A stretch of 64,000 bases of DNA from assembly GCA_905182995.1 (NCBI GenBank), contig CAJJDP010000001.1, forward strand, positions 268,001-332,000, written 5' to 3'. This stretch comes from Paramecium octaurelia. Its lineage: Eukaryota; Ciliophora; Oligohymenophorea; Peniculida; Parameciidae. The notes beneath the pieces are model-generated. The model worked only from the letters and a program-made list of their open reading frames with translations, did not search any database and was not told where the DNA came from. A program made the translations under genes and the position numbers. How positions within the stretch are numbered: position 1 is the stretch's first letter; each line of letters begins with the position of its first letter. Shown here piece after piece: positions 1-11,559 of the stretch.

Positions 1-1
1 G

Positions 2-317
2 CATGAAGATCTAAAAGAGAATTGCGATGGAAAGGGGATGATTTTGGCATTATGTGGGAATAAAGTTGATTTGGAGAATGAAGTTGTCACGTATACGGAA
101 GCTAAGAAATTTGCAGATTCAATTGATGCTGAGCTATTTTTAGTATCTGCAAAGACTGGATAAGGAATAGAAGGTTTGATATAAATAAAATATCGAGGAA
201 ATGTTCGATAAAGTTGGTACCATGGCATCCCAAATGGAATTAGAGAATCCTAAATTTGTTAGAGGTACATCTAAAAGTCTGTATTAAGTTTAACAGAAAA
301 ACAAAAAATGCTGCTGA
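2..317 (+). CDS. Rab-family small GTPase, 3' part (5' end outside window)
   Basis: C-terminal half of a Rab GTPase that directs vesicle traffic from membranes. The G4 motif GNKVDL and the G5 motif SAKTGQ are visible, and the protein ends in Lys-Lys-Cys-Cys before TGA, the double-cysteine geranylgeranylation tail of Rabs. Between G5 and the segment EEMFDKVGTM, at about 182-205, the frame changes by one base and no GT-AG intron repairs it. Because this lies near a contig end and next to a duplicated block, a sequencing error is more likely than decay. The Rab subfamily cannot be fixed without the switch regions. Confidence 0.85.
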
Positions 318-1674
318 TAAATTATCTAGATCTATCTATATATTTATTATATAAATTAATAATATTATTCATTAATTCGACCATGAAATTAACTCTTGTG
401 TTCTTTTTACATATCTTTACCGAGAATCATTAATTTATGGTAGTAGTAACTTAGGCTTTAGTTTCGGTTGTGTTGGTTTGTTATTGCTTAAATAAATGTT
501 CCTGACTTATCTTGGCTTATCAAAGTCATAATCCAAACGAACTGATGGAGGCGTTTCGGCTCTGTCTTGCTTCATGACAACCTTATCAGTAAATTTACCA
601 AACTAAACATACCCCACATCGAGTCTTTTGTTCTTTCATTATTTTATATAAATTTTACTATTCTTGCATAATTTACACCTAGTAAATCATATTATTGCAA
701 AAACTCTCTCTAAGTACATTTCCGATCTGTGTATTTGTTGAAATCAGGAGAGCAATTATTAGTTTTACTTCTCTTATTCTTTGCAAGTTATACTTTTAAG
801 TAATGTTATAATTTGGGACATTCTTCTCTTATTTGAGAGCTTGTGCTTTTCTTTTCAGTTTACCCTTTTGATGGTTTTGTTATTGTTCTAAAAGATGTGT
901 ATTGATCAATATAGTAATCTTGACTACAAATTGAGATAGACCTTGTTCTGATTTAGCTTTTAGATCTTTAACCAAAATCAAAAGAAGGAGACTTATACTA
1001 TACTACATCAAATTTGGGGGTGTATTTTGCTTCGTATGATTTCTCAGGCATTAAACAACACAGAGCTGGTTTAGCTCTTCTGGAGACAGAATTAAATGGA
1101 AACGATTCGTTTACTTGTTTCCCTTCAAATTTTCTTAACAGAGAGAACATTTATAGCTTGCTTTATCATCTCAATTTTCTTACTTTTTATCCTTTTAAAT
1201 AGTGGGTAGAATGTGTCCATTGAGATTTATAACTTCATCAACTGCGATTGGTTTGGTTTTTTCAAGAATTTTTCCAAATGAAGAAAATGATAAACTCATA
1301 TTAATTTTTATTATGATAAATATGATAAATAATAGATTTATTTTATTCTAATTAACTAATGTTGATGAATTATAAATAGCATCTTCCAACTAGAGCAAAG
1401 AAAAGCTTCAGTATCATTTTATTAAATAAGTTATGAATAAAAATTAATTAATAAATCCACTCTCTAAGAATGTATATTATAAATTATCAACATTTCTCCC
1501 TGTGCATAAAATTGAAAGTAGATTCCCCAAATATAATTCATACTAACTCCAATACAAAACATTAATAAAGAATAGTCTTAAGGCATAAAACAAATCAGTA
1601 ATAAATTGATATCAATTAAAATGATATGATTCTATGAATTTGGATGATTTGTATATCACATTGACTTTCTATTG
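316..1674. repeat. Copy 1 of an exact ~1.36 kb direct repeat
   Basis: Every base compared in this block is identical to 1675-3033, at an offset of 1,359. The second copy begins at a single N (1675) that stands where copy 1 has G316. Copy 1 is joined on the left to the Rab gene and copy 2 on the right to unique sequence, as expected if two contig ends carrying the same overlap were placed side by side. Each copy contains the same complete minus-strand gene. No terminal inverted repeat or target-site duplication was seen. Confidence 0.95.
369..1299 (-). CDS. SHIPPO-like motif protein, copy 1
   Basis: Reads as 282 residues after removing introns of 27, 26 and 29 nt; the exon total is a multiple of three. 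It starts MSLSFSSFGK. Near residue 70 the stretch YTPKFDVVQYKSPSFDFGQR resembles the Y-x-P...P-x-x-x-F-G-x-R pattern of SHIPPO/ODF3 repeats, which bind ciliary microtubules. Only one repeat is clear, so a ciliary role is an inference. The rest is basic and serine/glutamine-rich, ending SWSNQ. It is base-for-base the same as the copy at 1728-2658, so probably only one locus exists in the cell. Confidence 0.6.
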
Positions 1675-3033
1675 NATAAATTATCTAGATCTATCTATAT
1701 ATTTATTATATAAATTAATAATATTATTCATTAATTCGACCATGAAATTAACTCTTGTGTTCTTTTTACATATCTTTACCGAGAATCATTAATTTATGGT
1801 AGTAGTAACTTAGGCTTTAGTTTCGGTTGTGTTGGTTTGTTATTGCTTAAATAAATGTTCCTGACTTATCTTGGCTTATCAAAGTCATAATCCAAACGAA
1901 CTGATGGAGGCGTTTCGGCTCTGTCTTGCTTCATGACAACCTTATCAGTAAATTTACCAAACTAAACATACCCCACATCGAGTCTTTTGTTCTTTCATTA
2001 TTTTATATAAATTTTACTATTCTTGCATAATTTACACCTAGTAAATCATATTATTGCAAAAACTCTCTCTAAGTACATTTCCGATCTGTGTATTTGTTGA
2101 AATCAGGAGAGCAATTATTAGTTTTACTTCTCTTATTCTTTGCAAGTTATACTTTTAAGTAATGTTATAATTTGGGACATTCTTCTCTTATTTGAGAGCT
2201 TGTGCTTTTCTTTTCAGTTTACCCTTTTGATGGTTTTGTTATTGTTCTAAAAGATGTGTATTGATCAATATAGTAATCTTGACTACAAATTGAGATAGAC
2301 CTTGTTCTGATTTAGCTTTTAGATCTTTAACCAAAATCAAAAGAAGGAGACTTATACTATACTACATCAAATTTGGGGGTGTATTTTGCTTCGTATGATT
2401 TCTCAGGCATTAAACAACACAGAGCTGGTTTAGCTCTTCTGGAGACAGAATTAAATGGAAACGATTCGTTTACTTGTTTCCCTTCAAATTTTCTTAACAG
2501 AGAGAACATTTATAGCTTGCTTTATCATCTCAATTTTCTTACTTTTTATCCTTTTAAATAGTGGGTAGAATGTGTCCATTGAGATTTATAACTTCATCAA
2601 CTGCGATTGGTTTGGTTTTTTCAAGAATTTTTCCAAATGAAGAAAATGATAAACTCATATTAATTTTTATTATGATAAATATGATAAATAATAGATTTAT
2701 TTTATTCTAATTAACTAATGTTGATGAATTATAAATAGCATCTTCCAACTAGAGCAAAGAAAAGCTTCAGTATCATTTTATTAAATAAGTTATGAATAAA
2801 AATTAATTAATAAATCCACTCTCTAAGAATGTATATTATAAATTATCAACATTTCTCCCTGTGCATAAAATTGAAAGTAGATTCCCCAAATATAATTCAT
2901 ACTAACTCCAATACAAAACATTAATAAAGAATAGTCTTAAGGCATAAAACAAATCAGTAATAAATTGATATCAATTAAAATGATATGATTCTATGAATTT
3001 GGATGATTTGTATATCACATTGACTTTCTATTG
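1675..3033. repeat. Copy 2 of the exact repeat, starting at an assembly N
   Basis: Second copy of 316-1674, opened by the only ambiguous base noticed in the window (N at 1675). After 3033 the sequence continues uniquely. The absence of any seen difference over ~1.36 kb, together with the N, favours an unmerged contig overlap over a recent tandem duplication. Confidence 0.95.
1728..2658 (-). CDS. SHIPPO-like motif protein, copy 2
   Basis: Identical to the gene at 369-1299: 282 residues, three short introns (27, 26, 29 nt), one SHIPPO-like motif near residue 70, TGA stop. This is the copy to keep if the assembly is collapsed, since its upstream flank leads into unique sequence. Function beyond a possible axonemal microtubule association is unknown. 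Confidence 0.6.
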
Positions 3034-3121
3034 TTTAAGAATTTATTTAAATTAATTAACTTTATGATACAACTATATATATAAATACATACGGCATCTT
3101 TTTATAGAACGTATTTCATGA

Positions 3122-3420
3122 CCATATTCTGCTATAATTTTTGTACAAAAAGATATTCTTAGAAGAAGATTTTAATTTTAGTTGAGAGAAGGTTTTAAGA
3201 ATCAGGTTCTAAATGATTCATATTGGAAATATAATGAACCTTTGGATTCAAGTATTAGAGTATGTTATTTTACCATTAAGAATGAAAGATTGAGTAGTAA
3301 TATTAAATAATATCGTCAAAGTAAAGTGCTGATTTCCTTGTCTTTTAATAGAAAAAATTTAAGTTTATTAATATGATGAAAAGTAGTAGTTAATTTAATT
3401 CTATATTTTAGCGAGGATGA
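3122..3420 (+). CDS. Small gene of unknown function, start unresolved
   Basis: An open frame runs from just after a TGA at 3119-3121. Read through a 26-nt intron (GTGCTGATTT...TAG, about 3329-3354) it gives 90 residues ending QRG and TGA. Composition is protein-like (for example NDSYWKYNEPLDSS), and the predicted intron keeps the frame. No in-frame ATG precedes it, so either a first exon is missed or the start is upstream (an ATG at 3063 could be used with a 19-nt intron). No family recognised. Confidence 0.35.
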
Positions 3421-3554
3421 GTTAAATATATTAGGAGATAGTAATATATACTATACGAAAAACTGAATAAATTCATTTATGTTGTAACAATTAATTTTAT
3501 CAATATATTATATATTGCAAGATAATTTTAAAACTAAATTATATTGTTTTAGAA

Positions 3555-4079
3555 ATGGATGAATGGATTATAATTGATATAGAGACACCTGAAGGGAAAT
3601 TCTTTAAGTCTCCCATATATTAGGAAGAGCAAATTCATAATGTAAAAAGGAATCTAATTGATAATATCGTATAAAGATGTGCTCAATATGGCAAATTAGA
3701 CAACCCTTATTAAATTGCTCGGAAAACCGGGGCAATGCAAAAGGATATTGCTTATGAAAAGGGTCAAAATGTGTATGATCAGGAGGACTCCTTTATAGAT
3801 GATGAGGAGATAGATAAGGAAAACCATGCTATGGTGATCCCGGAGACTGAACTCGATGATTATCATATGTGCATTTGCAATCTAAAGGATTTTTAAAAAT
3901 CGATAGAATACAAAAAAAGAATAGCAATATTGAAAAAGCATACAGTGGAGTCAAAAAATAAGAGTGCTAAGAAAAAAAATAAAAATAAGGAGAAAACAGA
4001 ATAGGTGATTGAAAAGTAACACCAGGAAGATATAGCGTTGTAATAAAATTCCGCAATTTAAGACAAAGAAATATCTTGA
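3555..4079 (+). CDS. Hpc2/ubinuclein-like protein (HIRA histone chaperone partner)
   Basis: Intronless, 174 residues. The middle carries VYDQEDSFIDDEEID, then ETELDDYHMCICNLKDF, which matches the Hpc2-related domain of yeast Hpc2 and animal ubinuclein: Y-D...D-S-F-I-D-D-S-E, then a short aromatic/Gly-Leu segment. In those proteins this domain contacts the HIRA complex that deposits H3.3 outside replication. The C-terminus is a lysine-rich tail. The protein is much shorter than ubinuclein, keeping little beyond the domain. It lies 22 bp upstream of fimbrin on the same strand. Family call from motif only. Confidence 0.6.
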
Positions 4080-4101
4080 TTAAATTATATTATTAAATAA
4101 C

Positions 4102-5809
4102 ATGGATAATCTGAAGCAAATGCAGGCCTTGAAGGTAGAAAAAGGAGATGGATCTCATCACACTTATTCTCAAGATGAAGTATCATCCTTTTGTGATCAC
4201 ATCAATTACTACCTTCGAGACGATAAGGACGTTGCTGACATTTTACCATTGGATCCAGAAACAAATGATATGTTTATCAAAGTGGGAGATGGTATATTGT
4301 TGTGCAAAATCATCAATTTGGCATAAAATGGAGCAATTGATCCAAGAGCCATAAATGTGAAGAAGCCACTCAACATCTTCAATGAAAATGTATTCAGAAT
4401 TACATATATCTTATAGATCAACTTGAATTTAGCCATCCAATCAGCCAAATCAATCGGATGTGTTGTTGTTAATATCAGACCCGACTTAATTAAAGATAGA
4501 AGAGAGCACATTATTCTTGGATTGGTATGGTAAATCATTAAGGTAATATTATTCCATAATGTAATAGATTTAAACAACAAAAATGGTAAATTTGAAAGAA
4601 AATCCATTTTTGATAAGACTCAAAAAGGAGGAAGAAGAAATTGGAGACATTCTTAAACTACCACCTGACTAATTACTATTAAGATGGTTCAATCATCATT
4701 TGAAGGAAGCCAAATCTCAAAGACAAGTAAATAACTTTGATAAGGACTTGCAAGATGGTGAAAACTACATAGTCTTGCTCAATCAATTAGATAAGGATAA
4801 ATGCAGTTTGGATGGACTTGGTCAAGATCCTGAAAACAGAGCCAAAATTATTATATTAAATGCTGAATCCATTGGTGTTCCTAAATTCATGAGACCCATC
4901 CACATAGTTAAAGGAAATTCAAAATTGAACTTGTTGTTCTGTGCATAAATTTTCAATGCTTGTCCTGGATTGACCCCAAGTTAAGATGATTATGAAAAAA
5001 CTAAAATGTTACAAGAAGATGATGATCCTGAAAGCAGTATGGATGAAAGAGTATTCAAGATGTGGATCAACAGTCTAAACATAGAAGATGGATATATCAA
5101 TAATTTAATTGAAGACATGAGAGATGGAATCAATCTCAATAGATTGTTAGAAAAATTAAAGCCATCAACCATTAATTGGAAGAATGTTAAGATCCCAGCC
5201 AAATCAAGAATTATTAAAGTTCAAAATGCTAACTATTCTTTGGAATAAGCTAAAACATTCAAAATTACTCTTGTCAACGTAGGTGGAGTTGACTTTGTAG
5301 ATGGAAAGAAGAAACTCATTTTGGGTGTCATCTGGTAATTGTTTAGATTAGATGTCTTAAAAGTAATTGATTTTATCATTATTCAATAGACTATGGGAGA
5401 CTAAAAGGATGACCAAATCTTAGAGGCAGCCAATAAGAAGGTCCCTGAAGCTGAGAGATTAGCTTCATTCAAGGATCCAAAGGCTAAAACAAGTCATTTC
5501 TTCTTCAGACTTTTGAATTCAATTGAGGCAAGAGCTATTGATTGGGACTTCGTTTAAAAAGGTACTTATAGTTAATCATTCATTCTTAAGGTGAAACCCC
5601 AGAAGAAATTGAGAGTAATGCCAAGTATGTGATCTCAGTTGCTAGAAGATTGGGTGCTACAGTGTTTTTAATTTGGGAATAAATAAGAGATGTAGACCAT
5701 TTCATTTATCATTACTTAGGGCAAAGCAAAGATGTTAGCAGTCTTTACAGCTTCTTTGTTGCATTTTGCAGAAGATTATAAAGCAGCAAAACTTGGACAT
5801 GCCGAATGA
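4102..5809 (+). CDS. Fimbrin/plastin, actin-bundling protein
   Basis: 532 residues from five exons (introns 25, 27, 29, 28 nt; frame closes exactly). The protein carries calponin-homology domains in series, seen in phrases such as VGDGILLCKIINLA, LQDGENYIVLLNQL, MRDGINLNRLLEKL and a final domain ending LLHFAEDYKAAKLG. This is the four-CH plan of fimbrin, which crosslinks actin filaments. The N-terminal EF-hand pair of animal plastins is absent: the first CH domain begins within about 35 residues of the start. Expected in the cytoplasm at actin-rich sites such as the cell cortex or food vacuoles. Confidence 0.93.
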
Positions 5810-5998
5810 ACGATTAATAATATTAAACAATTAATAATATTAAATAATTTAATAATTTCATTTGTATAATTCATCTAATTATACTTTGATATCTTAATTT
5901 TTACCATTGTAGATAAACTTTAATTATCGCCCTTTACTCAAATTCATATTTTTGTTTTATTATTCTTTTTATCAAATTCAAATTTAGATAATATAATT

Positions 5999-6502
5999 AT
6001 GTTTTAAAATAAAAAATCTTCAGAAATAACAACGAATACATAAAAAAATAAAAACAAATTAAAGAAACAATACAGTCAATTATATGACGCCAACGCAGTC
6101 ATAAATTTAAAAACAAAAGGCAGTAGATTTGTGTTATCAAAACTATATCCCTACTATTTTTTGAGACAAAACTCATTGATTATTGAATACATTAGTGATC
6201 AAGATCTCAAACTATTTTTTGATGATCTTAATAAAACAATAGCAATTAATTGGCCAACTTAAAAACTAATCACACTATCATATATGTTAATTCCATTTAG
6301 TTGTGGGTTCTCTTTGCTCTGTCCATTTTTTAGTTTCGAAAGAGCAGAAAAATAAGTTTAATTAAAATTGGATGAATACAATCACAAATGGGAAAGTAGG
6401 GGAATTAAGCTGCATTGGGATGATGATGATATCTAAATTTAATTATTTAATAAAAATAAAGTAGAGGATGAAATCAATAATATAGATATTATTGTTGAAT
6501 GA
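5999..6502 (+). CDS. ERF4/golgin-A7-like membrane protein
   Basis: 167 residues, no intron. After a basic N-terminus comes SRFVLSKLYPYYFLRQN, then an acidic helix, a hydrophobic hairpin (LITLSYMLIPFSCGFSLLCP) and LDEYNHKWESRGIKLHW. This order (short beta region, membrane hairpin, then L-x-x-Y/H-N...G-L/I-x-L) resembles Erf4/golgin-A7, the partner subunit of DHHC9-type palmitoyltransferases. In that family the protein stabilises the enzyme at Golgi or ER membranes. The similarity is of pattern, not of strict residues. Confidence 0.45.
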
Positions 6503-6530
6503 ATGAAACGATTATTATTTTAAATTATAA

Positions 6531-8838
6531 ATGGAATTCGATTTTTAAAGTCGACCTTCTTCAGTAAAATTTAATGAAAATTTAGGCATTCAACTTAAAA
6601 GGGCGTCCTGATAGTGCTAAATCTCGTATGCCTGCTCAATTGGCAAACACCTATGGAGGAGCAAAGAAGCTACCAAATGTTAGACCACATTCAGCCATTT
6701 TACCAAAACATTCTAAATTGTAAAATTTACTTTAAAATCCAGAGGGAGGAAAAGAACTGATGAAGAAGTCATTATTGAAGAGTAAGAATATGATAATTTT
6801 GATAAGCAAGGAATAGAGTAAATAATGATTGTTAAAATTAAGTATTAATGCCATCCTATTAAATCCACCTTCATTGTTTCAGGATAAAAAGTTACCTAAA
6901 AACATCAAGAAGGAAAAAGAAACACTTTATGAGGAACAATTTGAACTCAAATAATAAATAAATAAGTTGACAGAAGAGAATATTAGATTGAAAACTAAAA
7001 ATGGTTAACTTTAAAAGGAAAATTCAAAATTAGAAAAACTTCTTGAAAATTTGGATAATTACATTCAAACAGGTCATGGACATCAACCATTAGGCGATTA
7101 TCTTTTAATGAACAACCTTAAAAAAACTCTGAAGGATGTGAAGTCATAGTTAACAGAAAGAGAGGCAGAATTAACAATATTGAAGAAACATATAAAATTA
7201 ACAAAAATTTAAGAAATTGAATCTGAGTTAAAAAACTATATAGAAGAATCAATTAGACTTAGAAGTTTGTTAGATTAAGCATTAAGAAATTAGGCAGCTT
7301 AAAAAATGTATTAACATTTTAAATTTTAGGGCTGTTTAGATGGATAATTTTGAAGAGAAATTCTATGTTCAGATGAAAGTTATCAATTCTCTTTAATAAG
7401 AGATGGATTAATTTAATGGATTGATAAAATTAAAGGATGAAGAATTGCTTGATGCATAAGTTAAATGTGAATAATTTGATTCATTGAAAATTAGAGCAGA
7501 GGAACAGACAAAGCAATTATAATAATAAGTATAAGAATACAATGATAAATTTGATATCTTATAATAAGAAATCTAAAATTTAAAGACAATAAATAACAAT
7601 TTAATTATAAAAGCAACCAAAACTCACAATGATGATTTGCACAGAAGAGAATTAGAATAAAATATTATTGAATTTAAATTTAATAATGAGGAAAAAAGTG
7701 AAACTATAACTCAATTAGAAAAATAAATATAGTAGATGAAATAATATGAATAAGAGAAATTTAAATCATAAGAAAAAGAAAGAAAATCGTTAGAAAATGA
7801 TATGGAATACTATAAGAATTAATTTGAATTAGTAGACGAAAAATATAAGAATTTATTATTATAAGTTGCATAGTAAGATATCTCTGAAGAATATCTTTAA
7901 TAGTAGAAATCTGACAGAAAAAGTGCAAGAACTTAAACAGCTAAATTAACAACAATGGGCACTATGGGTGTTATACCAAGTTTTGAAAAGGATTCCAAAC
8001 CTCCTCTCTCTTAGTTACCTATAAATTAACCATAACACTATAATTATGGCAACCAATTAGGATTACACTAGGAGGATAAACCAAATAATAAGTAGCGACC
8101 ATAGAGTGGTGGTATCAGAAGAAGAAGAACAGTTAAATAAGAAGATATTAAGGATTTAGGCTTAGAATTGAATATGAGGTTTAGATTAAGGAAATTAAAA
8201 TTAGAAGATGTAGTTGAAAATGACTTTTTTGATCCTTAAATAAAATAAAAAGGCAAGATCTCAATAAAAGATATTGCTTTAAAATTAAGTGACAGACCTT
8301 TTGAGTTAAAAGACGTTGAGAAAATGTACTTATTGGCGAGATACATGATTGAAGATAACTCATAGGATTTTGTAGAGTATGATGAAGAGGCAACTAGCCA
8401 ATTATAGATAGTGAGAAGCATTTTTAAACAAATAGTAGGAAAGTGTAGAATATTTACAGAGGAAGAAGAACGACAATATAGTAATGAGATTAGTGCTTAA
8501 ATCATTAAATTTAAAAAGTCAATTTTATCTTATTTGCCCACATTTAATTAGGCTCTATTGACAAAGGATTAGTTGACTAAGGCATTTAATTATATTGGAA
8601 TAAATCTCAGCAGCGAAGCTTTTGATTATTTCTTCTTAAAACTATTTGAGTTATAAGGTGAATCAGATGTTCGCAAATTTGATTACAAATTAGTGATTGA
8701 AGAGTGGGGAAAGGAAGAAAAGGAGCAAACTAGTAATAATAGTAATAATTTCTAGAAAAATAAAAGTAACCAGATAGAAGAGATACAAAGCTAAATACTA
8801 ACTTTGCTTATGGATAAAAGTTTAATATAGAAAAATGA
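6531..8838 (+). CDS. Coiled-coil protein with EF-hand-like C-terminal domain
   Basis: 728 residues after five introns (22, 29, 25, 22, 23 nt; frame closes). The N-terminus is proline/serine-rich and basic, residues ~100-470 are long heptad coiled coil rich in glutamine from TAA/TAG codons, and the last ~230 residues are helical, with segments such as LTKDQLTKAFNYIGINLSSEAFDYFF that resemble paired EF-hands without a clear calcium loop. This plan is common in ciliary and basal-body proteins, but no family is recognised. The last intron moves the stop to 8836-8838, 57 bp from the convergent proteasome gene. Confidence 0.7.
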
Positions 8839-8895
8839 TTGGAGCTCAAGTGTTTCTATATAAATATATCCAATATTATTATTAATATTTAACCA

Positions 8896-9717
8896 TCACT
8901 CTTACTAAATTTAAGTGTTGGCATTAAATGTTTCTAATTTTACTATATAGTCTTTTAATTCTTATGCATTAAGATGAATGAATTTCTGATTTTTACCTAG
9001 AATTCCCACTTCTACATTTTTTTCATTTAATCTAAAATATCAATTGAATGGATACTCTTCGTCTTCCATAATTGCCTTCTTAAGAGCACTTAACCCATGT
9101 AGAATTAGCTATTCTAAAGTGCTTTTCTCGAATAAATGGAACCAACTTTCAAAATAAGTTCTGGCTGCCTACGATCTTGAACCTATTGCTTGACACTTAT
9201 ATTCATAATAGTTTCCTGATGGGCAAGTCTCAAACAAATGAACACCATTTGGATCGATGCCTGCAACTAATAAGCCTACTCCATAAGGTCTTTTGGCTCC
9301 ACTCTAAGTTTTATGTTGCGACTCTTGAATAATGTGAGCATTTCAATACTTTCTGCAACTTTGAATACTAGTCTTCCAACTGGATGATGAGACTCATATG
9401 TATATTTATATTCTAAGCATTCTGTTCTCATATATTTACAGAGTACCCCTAAATAATTAGAATTGAATATTACGAGCATCAGCAGTTAAGCCAGCTATTG
9501 CAATTGCCATATGATCATCAATCTTGAATTACTTTTCTTAATAACCAGCTAATTCAGATGGTTATCGTTTCAGACTGCATAATACAACAAAATCATTTGA
9601 TTTGAGGCCTAAACAAATACTTCCCTATTTGACTGCCTCCATAGCATAGTCCACTTGAAACAATTTTCCTTGTGGAGACCAAGTTACGCAATCTGTATCA
9701 TAAAGATGCTTAAGCAT
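8896..9717 (-). CDS. 20S proteasome alpha subunit, PSMA1 (alpha-6) type
   Basis: 248 residues from four exons (introns 25, 26, 24 nt). It shows the alpha-type start [20 protein letters not shown], then [39 protein letters not shown] and AIGSRSQAARTY. WSPQG...EYAMEAVKQGS and SIGARSQSART are hallmarks of PSMA1. It forms part of the outer ring of the 20S core that gates substrate entry, so it lacks the catalytic threonine of beta subunits. The tail is shorter than in animals, ending at about residue 248. Confidence 0.95.
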
Positions 9718-9774
9718 TAATATTTAAATAATTATTTATCACATTGGGATTATACAATTATACTGCAGTTAATT

Positions 9775-10051
9775 TCATTATTCTTGTAATTCTTGCTTTT
9801 TGTTGCAATGCTGAGTCAACAAATAATATGAAAAAAATTCTATTGGATTTTTGGGTCTCTCCCTTGCCAAAGCCTTTAAGGCATCTTGGGTTTAATTAAC
9901 TAAATCTACCATGCAATTGATCGATAACTGCTTTCTCCAAATATTGTCGAGTTGGTAAGGCCTGATCAGGAATAGAAGGAATCTAGCTTAGAGCAGTTTA
10001 TTCTGCTAATTGTTGTTCAGCTAAGTCATCTAAATCGTGTTCTTGAGACAT
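9775..10051 (-). CDS. DPY30-domain protein (COMPASS or axonemal), one-base frame problem
   Basis: The DPY30 dimerisation motif is clear: QALPTRQYLEKAVI, then LKALARERPKNPIEFFSYYL. Family members act in SET1/MLL histone H3K4 methyltransferase complexes or in the radial spoke/adenylate kinase complexes of cilia. The two halves lie in frames one base apart, switching around 9905-9925. The span is 277 bp (one base over a multiple of three), and no GT-AG intron joins the halves. Removing one base there would give 91 residues, the usual small size. A sequence error is the simplest reading; a programmed shift is not supported. Confidence 0.75.
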
Positions 10052-10218
10052 CTTTTAATAATTTATAATTATATTAATAAATCAAAAAGTTAGGGTCTCA
10101 TTATGCTAATCATCTAAATATCATGGCACTTAAAAGTACCTGTCTCAAAATCCCATATAATGATACTGTTATTGCATACAGAACTATGTTTTCATTAATT
10201 GTAAAATTAAATTATTAA

Positions 10219-11545
10219 ATGTAAATTGCTAACGACGAGTATCTCATTCCAAATCTCCTTCAAGGAATTGATATCCGAAATAGTGTATTTAATTTGATCA
10301 ATATTTAGGAAATCTCATCACTGTCCTAAACCTTAGATAGATTGCATTTTATTAAGGGTTTACATGAGGAAGATAATTTAAGATTGAGAGCCATAATCAC
10401 GGATATGTAATACAATTTTGAAGCTGTTGTGACATAAAAGTATTTAATCGATTAATAAAAAGAAATATCGAGCTCTCTAGACTAGGTGGGAGAGTGAAAT
10501 ATTTAGAAGAAGAACTTTACCATTTGAATAGATTGCCGCAGAATAAATATCAAATTTCTAATAAAGATGAATTTGACCCTTCTAAACTCAGAGAATTGGA
10601 GAGAACTCTAAAATTAAAGGATTAATAAATTCAAGATCTTACTAATGAACTTCAATAGCTCAAAGCACAAATTGCAAATAGAATTTAAGAAGCAATCAAC
10701 TAAGAAAGAAAGAAGGTTTAAAATGAATAGAAGGAAATGAATTTACCAGTATTAGCAGAGAATGATAATTTGAAAAAAGCAAATTCAGATTTGAATCGTT
10801 AAGTTAAAAATTTACAAGATGAAATAAACAAATTAAAATCTGAATTGAATGATGCAAATACTGAATTGGCCAAAAAAGAACGTAAGTTAAAAGAATATCT
10901 ATTAATGAATGCAGAAAAAGATGATATGAAATAGAATGTATAACCTGTCTATGTTAAAATCTCAGAAGATAAAAACTTATTAGATGGCATGCTGGCATTG
11001 ATGCATTATATGAGAGAATCTGTTACGGATATCATTTTTGAAATTTTTGTTAGATCTGCCAATCAAGCTTTCAATAGAAAATAGAGTTCTGCCATTTTAT
11101 TTTCAATAAATGCAAAAGAATTAAAAAACAGAAATGTCAGAGGATTTCTAGTAGTTTTATATTTGTACAGAAAGTAAATATTGTAAAGAATAATAGAATG
11201 AAATCATTTATCAAAATATACTTCCCTTATTATGGAAAATTGATTCTGAATGACCATATGGCAAGAATAGCTCTTGGGGAAGATCAATTTAGTTTATCTG
11301 AGAGAAGAGACAACACAAACTTATGGTTGGAGGAATGCTTGGGTTAATTAGCAACTCAAAAGCGAAAGAGTGATAAGAATAATGAAGAGGATGCTGAGTT
11401 TCAACATTTATTTAGACTTCTATCATTAAGATATAGATGCAAGTATCCCATGAAAGGAAATGATGAAATGAGAGTTGATATAGATATACGAGTAAGATTA
11501 GAAAACAAAATATGCTCTTCACTATTAAAAATATTTATTGATTGA
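10219..11545 (+). CDS. Coiled-coil protein, unknown family
   Basis: 426 residues from three exons (two 23-nt introns; frame closes). Residues ~100-260 form a long coiled coil (LRELERTLKLKDQQIQDL and onward), framed by an N-terminal helical part and a C-terminal globular part containing IYFPYYGKLILNDHMARI. No catalytic motif seen. The stop lies only 14 bp from the convergent SLC44-like gene. A structural role, perhaps at basal bodies, is possible but not shown by the sequence. Confidence 0.7.
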
Positions 11546-11559
11546 TATATATTTATTGA

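Noticed and set aside
316-3033. Long direct repeat as a mobile element or LTR pair
   Set aside because: No reverse transcriptase, transposase, terminal repeats or target-site duplication; the blocks abut at an N and each holds one ordinary host gene.
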